Both the position numbers and the translations under genes were made by a program. From NCBI GenBank assembly GCA_009741485.1, contig CM019220.1, forward strand, positions 27,035,048 through 27,099,047: a DNA stretch of 64,000 bases. The letters are read 5' to 3'. This document shows positions 1 to 9,100 of this stretch, one piece after another; positions within the stretch are counted from its first letter, which is position 1, and each line of letters starts with the position of its first letter. Source of the DNA: Malurus cyaneus samueli. Its lineage: Eukaryota; Chordata; Aves; Passeriformes; Maluridae. The notes beneath the pieces were generated by a model that saw nothing but the letters and a program-made list of their open reading frames with translations, was not told the DNA's origin and ran no database searches.

Positions 1-434
1 GAGAAGGCATCGAACCCATCCCCATACGGGAGATCAACTGTGGACCTGGGGGTGAGCGGGGCGAGGACGCGGTGCTGCCGCACCTGAGGACACTCAAAGG
101 GACAGTGACAAAGCTGCGGGGACTCAGAACTGCAGGGACAGCTCAGCCTGAAATCCCCTCCCTGTCAGGGTGAGTTCAGAGCCCGTCCTGGGTGCACGGG
201 GCCTCTTCAACCCTTCAGCACCATCTTCAGCCACGAGATGAGGCATCAGGGGTTTCTTCCACCAATCTTCTGTTTCCAGAGAAGAGCACAACCTGCCGGG
301 AGCACTGCCACCAACCCTGACTGGTGACATCCCCCCACTCCCAGCTGTCACCACCTCCAGTTCCCGTTCCATTTGAAAAGGGAAGGTTTAATTTCCCAGA
401 TCAAAGATCCCGGTGGTTTTACACCCAGGCTGCA

Positions 435-440
435 AATAAA
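435..440 (+). terminator. Candidate poly(A) signal of an upstream + strand gene (possibly RAB17)
   Basis: An AATAAA hexamer is followed within 30 nt by a G/T-rich stretch, as expected at a 3' end. In the human locus RAB17 is convergent with PRLH, so a RAB17 3' UTR would be expected here on this strand. No Rab GTPase motif is visible between 1 and 434, so the link to RAB17 is inference from synteny only. Nothing else in 1-1159 is supportable as a gene. Confidence 0.3.
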
Positions 441-1159
441 GAGCATGTTGCCCTGAAAGTGAGCTGGTTTTTGCCCTGTCCTGGATTTCAGCCTGCAGGG
501 AACCACAGGAAGCCTGGAGGGATCAGAGCCAGTGCTCCCCTCACCCCAACCACCCCATTACAGGGGTCACAGCCCATCCTTGGGAGCAATCACCTGGCCA
601 GAATGGGGCCAAAGCAAACATGTGGTGTTGCAGTGCCCTGTGCCTTGCCCTTTTTACCCCTTTATGAGTCAACTCTGGGATTCACCTTGGCTGGAAGAGA
701 AGAGAAAAATCACCTGCGTTCTCCCCAAAAGCAGCACCACTCACCCTGTCTGCAGGGCAGTGACCTCTGAGTTTCTGTGGTGTGGCAGAGTGGTGGATCG
801 AGCGTCACATTCTCCCCGAGAGTTTCTGATCCCAGCTCCATGGAAATGGGGTGGGCGTTCCTGACCCCAGCTCTTGGAAGTGAAGGTGTTGGGGTCACCC
901 CTAGGTTCTAGCTCACTGTGGGGACCCCAGGGGATACACCTGGGGAAGGGTGCCCTCTGGACTTATTTTTAGGGTGTTTTTGGGATGTGAGGGGATAATC
1001 ACCTGAGAGAAGGGCTGTCATGCTGCACACACAACCAGTGCAGGCAGAAAACCATGCAACCATGCAAATTTGGGGTCACACCCCTCCAAATTTGGGGGTC
1101 GCCCACCCCATTGTCGCATTTTGGAACAGAGAGGCTGGGACACGGAGAGAAGAACGGTT

Positions 1160-1165
1160 TTTATT
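1160..1165 (-). terminator. PRLH: PRLH poly(A) signal
   Basis: AATAAA on the minus strand, 20 nt after the PRLH stop codon (1186-1188). It gives a very short 3' UTR, which is typical of small neuropeptide genes. Confidence 0.75.
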
Positions 1166-1185
1166 GTCAGCTCTGGTTTAGGGGT

Positions 1186-1349
1186 TCAGCTCCTGCCGGG
1201 GAGGGTGGGGTGCGGGTGGGGGGCTCCGCAGCCCCGCTGCCGTCCGGCCCCGCCCGGCTGGGTGCCTCCGCCCCGGGCTTGTCTCCTCCCGAACCGCCCC
1301 ACCGGCCGGATCCCGCGGCCCGTGTACCACGAGGGGTCGATGTCCGGGT
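1186..1349 (-). CDS. PRLH: PRLH exon 3 coding part (mature RF-amide peptide)
   Basis: Starts after the acceptor TTCCCTCGCAG and supplies the last two bases of the Asn codon. It carries the core PrRP peptide, the GRR amidation/cleavage motif and a 32-residue tail before the TGA stop at 1188-1186. CpG-rich and of high GC, like the rest of the gene. Confidence 0.9.
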
Positions 1350-1725
1350 CTGCGAGGGAAAAGCCGAGGATCCGTCAGGGGTTTGCAGGACGTGGAAGGG
1401 GACGGGGCGTTCCGCCCACGAGTGGGGACATGGCGGACACCGGGGATGCAGGGAAGGGGGATGAGGAGGATAAAAGCTGCTGCAGAGGCTGTTTGAAAGC
1501 GGAGCTGTGCTCCTGCACAGTGCCAGCACCTCCTCACCCCCCAAACGCAGCTGAGTCTGGGGGTGCAGCGGGGGCTGCAGGCAGGGAGTTGGCTGGGGAG
1601 AGTCCCTTACTCGTGTTCTCCTTACTCCTGATTTCCATGGAGCGCTCGAGAAGGCGGCCGTGGGTGGCGGGCAGGGTCAGGCACACGAGCAGCAGCCACA
1701 GGAGGCAGGCGACCCCCAGCTTCAT
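1186..1725 (-). CDS. PRLH: Prolactin-releasing peptide precursor (PRLH), complete, 2 coding exons
   Basis: Secreted RF-amide neuropeptide precursor; the mature peptide acts on PRLHR in hypothalamic feeding, stress and energy-balance circuits. Coding parts are 1626-1725 and 1186-1349, joined across a GTAAGG donor and a CTCGCAG acceptor; the junction creates the Asn codon of RNPDID. The product is 87 residues, the same length as human PRLH. A hydrophobic signal peptide (about residues 1-22, core LLWLLLVCL) is followed by a predicted 31-residue peptide ending IRPVGRF. A Gly-Arg-Arg amidation and dibasic cleavage site follows. The 20-residue form [20 protein letters not shown] lies after an arginine. 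The remaining C-terminal tail is Gly/Pro/Arg-rich and shows no conserved feature. Birds also have a paralogous C-RFa gene, but the SMEIR segment and the position next to MLPH favour PRLH proper. Confidence 0.95.
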
Positions 1726-1793
1726 CCCCAGCGCTCTCTGGCCGCGGTGAGTTGGCTCCGAAGTCTCCTGACCCCTGCTGAGCTCCGCTGTGG
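1626..1793 (-). CDS. PRLH: PRLH exon 2 (5' UTR end, start codon, signal peptide)
   Basis: The acceptor is a pyrimidine run ending CCTACAG just above 1793; the start codon is at 1725-1723. No ATG lies in the 68 nt of 5' UTR of this exon. It encodes residues 1-33 plus the first base of codon 34, and ends at a GTAAGG donor. Confidence 0.8.
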
Positions 1794-2092
1794 CTGTAGG
1801 AGGGAAGGGATTTGGATGTTGATGTGTGTCCCCATCATAGCATCCCTGGGCCAGCTGGGGACAGGACATTTGCTGGGGCTGATGCCTCTGGGAAAAATAT
1901 CACCCCGAACATGAGCTGCACAAATCTCATGGTCAATAACGCAAGTTTTGGTCCCAGCCTCGTACCTGATCTTCTCTGGGGCCCCTGTGGGACCCCACAG
2001 CCCAGGGAATGGGGTCCCCACCAAAATGCGGGGTTGGCTGCACCAAGCAGGGGCTGCAGAGCCAGGAATGGGTTTTGCTGCTGAATGCTGGG

Positions 2093-2243
2093 GGATGGAT
2101 GGATGGATGGACAGGGATGATGGATGGATGGATGGATGGATGGATGGATGGATGGATGGATGGACAGGGATAGATGGATGGATGGATGGATGGATGGATG
2201 GACGGACGGACGGACGGACGGATGGATGGATGGATGGATGGAC
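2093..2243. repeat. (GGAT)n tetranucleotide array in PRLH intron 1
   Basis: About 150 bp of GGAT repeats (ATCC on the PRLH strand), with a GGAC sub-run near 2200-2220 and two short ACAGGGAT interruptions. It lies between the non-coding first exon and the coding exon of PRLH and should be length-polymorphic. Confidence 0.95.
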
Positions 2244-2667
2244 TGCAGCCACCTCAACACCCTTGGCACCCACCCCTGCCCGCAGCTGCTGAAATGATAA
2301 CCTGGGAACACCCTGTAATGCCCTTCATGGCACCGAGGGGATGAGCAGGGCTGAGTGCTGGGCTGGCTTTCTGCAGCCTCCTGAGCACGGGAGAGCCGGG
2401 CGAGGCAGGACCCGGCAGAGGAGCGGCGGCAGCTCCGTTTCCAGCGACTTTTGCACAGGAAAAGTTTGCAGCGCGCTGAGCAGGGGACACCGCGCTCCCG
2501 GGAGCTCAGGTTTGCTGCGGCCACCAACTTTTGGAACCCCCCCAGGCAGCTGGACAGACGCAAGGACAGACACACGGAGGGAAGGCAGCGCTCGGGAATT
2601 ACCCGGCAGCAAAAGCATCACGCGAGGGAGAGCAAAGCGCGGCTCCGGGCGGCGGGGCTGCACTTAC

Positions 2668-2725
2668 CGAGGCGAGGCGAGCCCAGGTGGCCGGCTGCCG
2701 TCCCGCTGAGCCAGGTGGCGGCTGT
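2668..2725 (-). other. PRLH: Putative PRLH non-coding exon 1
   Basis: A strong donor (TCG|GTAAGTG) ends the exon at 2668, and a TATA box at 2753-2759 places transcription start near 2725. The segment contains no ATG. Exon boundaries are inferred; only the donor and the TATA box are seen directly. Confidence 0.6.
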
Positions 2726-2752
2726 GTGAGCCGGAGTCCCCTCCGCTCGCTG

Positions 2753-2759
2753 CTTTTAT
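2753..2759 (-). promoter_or_regulatory. PRLH: PRLH TATA box
   Basis: ATAAAAG on the minus strand in a GC-rich context, about 85 nt upstream of the splice donor of the putative exon 1. No other TATA-like element in PRLH orientation is as well placed. Confidence 0.65.
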
Positions 2760-2773
2760 GGCCGTTTTCGCGC

Positions 2774-2781
2774 TGATGTCA
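2774..2781. promoter_or_regulatory. PRLH: CRE-like site upstream of PRLH
   Basis: TGATGTCA (TGACATCA on the gene strand), a one-mismatch variant of the CREB/ATF site TGACGTCA, about 15 nt upstream of the TATA box. A CRE close to TATA is common in neuropeptide genes; function here is inferred. Confidence 0.4.
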
Positions 2782-3704
2782 GAGGCGAGCCCCGGCGGGG
2801 ACCGAGCCGGGGCATCTCCCCTCCCCGCCGTCCACTCTCATCAAATCAGCACAGGGATTTTCGTGACTCAGAACGGACCAGCGCTTTATCTTCCGCTGGC
2901 TGAGGGAGATGGTTTGTGAATATGTTAATATCTGTCCTCGACGCGGGGTTATTTCGGACGAGAGGAAGTCTCCTGCTCCGTCCCTCTGCTGGGCTCGGTG
3001 TGTGCTGCTGCCCCGAGCGCTGGGGTGAACAGTGGTACTCCACCGCAGGGTTTACACTGCTACCACCTCCCCTTCCCCTCCATTCCCCACAAACACCTGC
3101 TTCAGGGAAAGCAGAACATTTATTACACAGACGAGAGGAAGGCAAAGTGCTGGGGCTCACGGGCTGCCTGGAACAGGTTTGTTCTCTGGGCGTGAGGGCT
3201 TCAAATCCCCACACCCCCAATCCCCCACTCCCATTTTAAAGGGATTTTAAAGATTTCTGATGTTTATTCTGCTGGATGTGACACTGAAGGAGCCAGCTCG
3301 GGACCCCTACATGAGGGTCAGTTGGTGTCCAAGCACAGACAAAACTAGGATTAGGGGTATCCCAAAACAGGGACATTTCTGTGTTGGCAGGATTGTGAAG
3401 ACACTGTAACCAGAGGGAAGGGGGAAGGCAAGTCGGAGCAGCACATTTCTTTCAGGATCAGCCCTTCCTTAGCGCCACCCTGTGCATCCCCTCTGCCTAC
3501 CTGGCTTCACCACTCGGCACCACTGACCCAGAGTCATCACCCTGTGCCTCTGTGGCCAGTGTCTGACTGGCCATGTGGCCATCCTGGTCTGCACCGTCTG
3601 TCCCCATCTAGCTTCAGTGCTGCTCATGCAGCTCCTGTCTGCTCCACCTGGTCAGTTTTAAAGCCAGGAGTGCACAGATTGGTGAAAGGATGGATGGATG
3701 TTGA

Positions 3705-4137
3705 GGTGTTGGAGCGAGTCCGGAGGAAGCCGTGGAGATGCTCCGAAGGCTGGAGTCAGGGAGAGCTGGGGCTGCTCACTTGGAGAAGGATCCAGAGAGA
3801 GCCTCCCTTTTAGTGCCTAAAGGGGCTCCAGGAGAGCTGGAGAGGGACTGGGGACAAGGGATGGAGTGACAGGACAAGGGGGAATGGCTTCCCACTGCCA
3901 GAGGGCAGGGTTAGAGGGGATATTGGGAAGAAATTCTTCCCTGTGAGAGTGGTGAGGCCCTGGCCCCGGGTGCCCAGAGAAGCTGTGGCTGCCTCTGGAT
4001 CCCTGGAAGTGTCCAAAGCCAGGTTGGATGTGGCTTGGAGCAACCTGGGAGAGTGGAAGGTGTCCCTGCACATGGCTGGGGGTGGGAAGAGATGAGTTTT
4101 AAAGTCCCTTCAAACCTAAACCCATCTGTGATTCCAT
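3705..4137 (+). mobile_element. CR1 LINE, 3' fragment
   Basis: Shows the standard CR1 3' region: the GAGAGCTGG segment, GGAAGAAATTCTTCCCTGTGAG, the 'GTGCCCAGAGAAGCTGTGGCTGC' block, the 'GGAGCAACCTGGGAGAGTGGAAGGTGTCC' block and a GATTCCATG end. About 430 bp, 5'-truncated, in the gap between PRLH and MLPH. Confidence 0.9.
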
Positions 4138-4222
4138 GTGAAGAGAAAGGAGCCTTCACTCGAGTGAGCTGAAAAAAACAGACACTGGGAAATGGGTGGG
4201 TGGCTCTGGACACAAAATTGGC

Positions 4223-4228
4223 TTTATT
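4223..4228 (-). terminator. MLPH: Candidate MLPH poly(A) signal
   Basis: AATAAA on the minus strand, 1.9 kb after the MLPH stop. It is the first canonical signal I see in this direction; a weaker ATTAAA lies at 4592-4597. If used, the 3' UTR would span about 4205-6146, long but possible. Confidence 0.4.
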
Positions 4229-4900
4229 GCGTGATTTAGCGCACATTTGTTACAATCTCTACACGGGCAAACGGGTCAGGAAACCAGCAAAGAACAACGT
4301 GGGTGGCTATGGAGCGACGCCTCGGTGTGCAGTGCTGAGCCCCCCGGGAGGATTCCTTCACAGGGCCAGGCGTGGAGGGACTGGAGCCACGGCTGAGGCC
4401 AGACAGGCCACAGATGGGCTGGGGTGAAGACTGAACCCCAACACCAGAAGGGCAAGTGCAAACCCCCTGGGTGATCTTGATGGAGCTGCCAGCCCAGCAC
4501 TGAGGGGATGGATCCAGTGAAGCCGCAGTGTCTGGGAGAGTTTCTGCAACAGCAGAGGTTTGCACTTACCCTGTTGAGCTTCAGGCCAGAATTTAATTTT
4601 AAATTGAGAAACTGGTTTTGTTTCCAGCTGGGAAGCCTGGACCATGGACTTACAGTACTCTCTGGGATGACCACAGGACCAATTCCTATGCAGTTCGCAG
4701 CCTCTACTGCTACCAAAGCCAAACAAATGTGTTACTTGCATGAGAATTTTCCCTACTGCTCCTAATTAAAGTGGTTTTAGCTCAGATGCTCAGGAATTGC
4801 CTAAAATAATCCAGCCTGGGTGGCCATGGAGGGGAAACCGTCAGCATTGGTCTGACATCCCTGCTCCAGCTGCGAGCGATCCTCCCCGCTTTGCCCACTG

Positions 4901-4937
4901 GGGAGGGAGGGAGGGAGGGAGGGAGGGAGGAAGGGAG
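4901..4937. repeat. (GGGA)n tract
   Basis: Eight GGGA/GGAA units within the presumed MLPH 3' UTR or downstream flank; on the + strand it could form a G-quadruplex. Confidence 0.85.
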
Positions 4938-6146
4938 AAAAGCGGGGGCTGTACAGGACAGGGACCGAGCAGAAAGCCTCCTCCAAAGTGCCCTGCAAGA
5001 GAAAGCAAACCCTCTTCCCATCCTGATGCTCTGGTCAGGTCATGGATGTGGGGCTGGCACTGATCCACTGGCCTCAGTGGATGTGGAGAATTGATTATCA
5101 AAGGAAAACAATATTTCCTGGGGGACACCAGGGGCCCAGGGCCAATGCAGCCCTTGAAGGTCATCACAGCCTCTCCAAAGGACGAGACGGCCCTAAAAGG
5201 CTCTGCAATGCTGTCACCAGGGACAGGGGATGTGCTCATCCACCAAGTGCATGGCACTTGGGTGGGGCTGACCCCTCTGTGGAGCAGAGGAACACCCACA
5301 CTCTGCCCGCTGGAGCTCTGTGTCTCGCTGGTGCCTCACGCGGAGCAGACACATCTTCGAGAGCTGCAAGAGCAAACCAATCCCCAGCAGCGCCCTCAGC
5401 CTTTTCTCTGCATTTCCTGCCACTGCCTCCCTCAAGCCTCACCTCGCTCCCACCCCCAGATGGCCACAGCTGCTTTGGGCACAGTGGCAGAAGCCTCAGC
5501 GAGTTTTGCATGGCTTAGGCAGAGACCAAGCGCTCACTGGGAGGGGCCCAGCACTGCTCTCATCCTGCTCTGCTGCTCAGGGAAGGGAAGCAAAGCTCCA
5601 AGGGACGCGGCTCCAAGGGAATTAGGGGCAGCACTGGGATACCAGGGTCCTTCTCCTACCTGGAGTAGCCCAAGGGCATTCCACAGTCACTGTCAGCTCC
5701 TGTCCCTGCTCAGCAGCAGTCTGGGACAGTGCAGGGACAGGCACTGACAGCTCTTGCCAAGCCAGGGCTGTGTCCCTGCCCTGTCCCTGTGCTGAATGAC
5801 ACGGTGACATCCAGCTCCCTCCGAGGAGGTCACTCCTGCTCCACACCTCTCTGGCTCCCTTGGCTGACCCAGTCCCAAAGAGCTTCCCAAATCCAAGGTT
5901 TCATTCCAGCGTCTCCTCCCATGAGAGCCCCTGGCCACCTGTCTGCACCCCAGTGCCTCGCTCCTCTTCCTGGCAGCTCCCAGCAGGGCCTCCAGCCCAT
6001 GGTCTCTGGCTTCCTTTCTGTCCAGGCTTTCAGGGAGAGAGGGGCTCAGGAGAAGGAGGAGAAGCTGTGGCAGGGGAGGCGGTGAGAGGCTTTGTGCCGA
6101 GGTCTCGTGTGGTCACTGAAATGCAGCCGCAGGAACGTCCCCTCTC

Positions 6147-6173
6147 TCAGGACAGGTGGGTCATCACCGGCTT
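6147..6173 (-). CDS. MLPH: MLPH exon 16 coding part (C-terminus)
   Basis: Nine codons: KPVMTHLS and TGA at 6149-6147, after the acceptor TTCTGCAAG read on the other strand as CTTGCAG. Human ends KPVVAHQS, so this tiny terminal exon is conserved. Confidence 0.92.
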   Translation of the reverse strand, partial: KPVMTHLS

Positions 6174-9100
6174 CTGCAAGGCACAGGGAGGGACCTCAGC
6201 TCGCTGCCGTGCCCACGCCACCCCGAGCCACCCCAGCATGCTCCTTGTCCCCTCTCACTGTCCCACCCCAGGGAATTCAAGGCTGCTCATCTTTTCTGGG
6301 GCTTGTGACATCCCAGCGCTCCAGAAGAGATGCCCAGGTGTCCCTGCCCTCCCCAGTCAGGATGGTGACACCAATGCTGAGAGCTGAGGGCTCCAGCAGC
6401 GTGGGGAGAGCTTGGGGAGGGACAGGACCCCCTGGGAGCCCGACCCGCAGCCCTCCCGTACCGCAAAGAGCCTCTCCACCCTCCTGTTCTTGCCGTTGGG
6501 GTTCCTCTGCGTCAGGGAGCCGCGGTACACCGAGTTGCGGTCGAAGGAGTCGTCAAAACCTGTGTTGAGGAAAGAGAGATGGGCAGCAGGTCCTCACCCT
6601 CCTCACAGAGGTGCCAGTGACCCGCAGAGGCATTGGGATTTACCAACAGAGGTGCCAGTGACCCGCAGAGGCATTGGGATTTACCAACAGAGGTGCCAGT
6701 GACCCGCTGAGGCGTGGGGATTTACCAACCCCCCTGTGGTAAATGGCTGTGTGTGTGGACACATCGCAGCGCTTCCCTCTCCGGAGGGTGATGGGAAGCG
6801 CTTGGATAACGGGATGGGAGTCACTGCTACTCAGGTGTGCAGAGCACTGCGTGAGCTGGGCCAGCCCTGCCTGCCAGGGAATCTGCTCTGGGAAGCTCCG
6901 TGGGACAGCAAAAACCCAGCCTGGGAGGAGCTCGCCGCCGCAGCCTGCCATGCTCTCCTGACCTGTTAAGCCATCTCCTCTCCTCTGCCACCAACTCCCA
7001 CCAGCTGCACCTTTTCAGTCCCAACTTTCTGAGTTGTTGACCTGCCAGCAGGGCAGCCAGGAGACCAAATCACCCCCTGGCCCAGCCCAGGAATGGGGGA
7101 TTAAGTTTGCCTGGTGACGTCCATTGCACATCCCTCCATCTCCTTGCAGGGCTGACGTGTCCCATGGCTGCCTTTATCTGCCTGCCCTTCACAGGAAGGA
7201 GAGCAGCTGATTGCTCCTCTGCATGAGGATAAGGGACCTTTCCACCTCCCAGCCCCAGCCTGGCCAGCAGCTCTGCTAATTGTCCATGTTGAACGGGAGA
7301 AACGCTGTTCTACCTCTGCATTAAATGATCTTTCCCCCCTTCCTTCCCTCATCTTCCATTATCTGGAAGGAGAGCCACGCGCCACGCTTTCTGCCTTTAA
7401 GCTTGTGAGGAGAGATAAGAGAGAAACAGAAAAGTAATTTCCTAATGGGGCTCGCTGATATTGGCCAGGATGAAACATTTCCGGTGATTGTTCCCTGACC
7501 ACACAAGCTGCTGTGCCAAGTTTCAGGTCACCATTGACTCTGAAGCTCTCCCAAGCTGCTGTTTGATCCAGCGGGGCCCTGGAGGGCCTCCTGCCCCCCA
7601 CCAGAATCAGAGCTAAGATTCATGGAGTCATGGAATAGTTTGGGTTGAAAGGAACCTGGAAGACCCTCCTGCCATGGACTAGGTCACCTTCCCCTAAACC
7701 AGGCTGCTCCAAGCCCTGTCCAACCTGGAACACTTCCAGGAGTGGGGCACACCAGGAAGGCCAAGGAAGGAAGAAATTTCTGTCAGAAAGGAGGATGGGT
7801 TCAGGTGAGGCTTTGAGACGTAACAGCCAACAAAGGAATGCAGGTGTCTCCCTGGACTCTGGGGTGGCTGCAAAGAAGTCCTGGTTCTTGGAGAGCTCAG
7901 CCTCCTCAGCCTGACCCCTGCTATCCCACCACTGTCCCCAACCCTCCAGATTCCTGCCTCCTTTCCCAGTTACCCACACTGGGAGCACAGGGAAGGGGAC
8001 TCCACCGTGGGCACACAGCTGGATGTGGGGACAGAGCAGATCAGTCCACCCCAAAACCCAGCCCAGCTGCCCACAGGGCCCCATCTCCCACTGCTCCTTA
8101 CTGGTGATTTCCAGGGGACTGTTGAACTTCCTCCTGAACCTCTGCAGCCCGGGCATTGCCTGCAAGAGAAGGGGAGCAGCCTGCAGCGGGCCAGGGGCGG
8201 GAGGGCAGAGGCAGCCCCGGCAGCCCCAGCTGTGTCTCCAGCACAGCCAGCGCTGACTGAGCACAAACTCACTTTAATGTCACCAAGAGGCTCCCCAGGG
8301 CTGCAGCTGGCAGGACCAGGAGAATGGAGGAAGGCAGCCTGTGGGCAGAGAAGGGCAGAGGTGTCTCTGGGGGTGCAGGGGCAGGCAGACTCTTTGTTCT
8401 GCAGCACCAGGCAGCGCGGGGAGAGCTGGGCACAGCCCAGCGAGCCAGGCAGCCCTTCCAGCACCCAGGGGCAGCAGCAACAGCCCAGGGGAGCCTGTAC
8501 CCCTCGGGGCTGGCACCTCACGCCCTCCACGCTCACCTGCACACTCGACTTCTTCTTGGCTTTCTCCACAGACTTCACCGTCAGCCCTGCGGCAGACAGA
8601 GCAGCGATTCGGGATTCGATGTCTGATATCTTGGGAAGGAGGAGAAAACACACACAGATGGTGGTTGGAGGATCCATCAGTGGCTTTGTTTGCCATCACT
8701 GGCTGGGCAAAGCCTCTCTCAGAGCCAAGCCCTCACCTCATTCTCTGCCTGCTGCACCTGAGCGGCTGCCGAGGCCACTTTGTCCTCCAGTTCAGACAGC
8801 TCCGAGTCAGTGGTGCCGCTGTGCTGAGCCCCTTCCTCAAGCTCCTTCAGGGTATTCTCAAGCTGGTAGGCCTTTCCAGCAGTCAGGTACACCTGAAAGA
8901 CAGGAAAAGGCAAAATCTCATTGCAGAATTAACCTCCCTGGAGTTCTCTTCTCCTGCTGTGACCGCAGCCCCAGATGCTGCAGCTCCTGCCACTCTTCTG
9001 ACTGCCTTCTTGCCTTGCAGCACAGACAGTACCAGTCAGCTCTGACACGGCTTTTCATCTCACCTTCTCCCTTCCCTGGCTTTTTGAGAGCAATTACCAG

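Noticed and set aside
1722..2575. Frames with [12 protein letters not shown] and MDGWMDGW repeats
   Set aside because: Translations of the GGAT tetranucleotide array.
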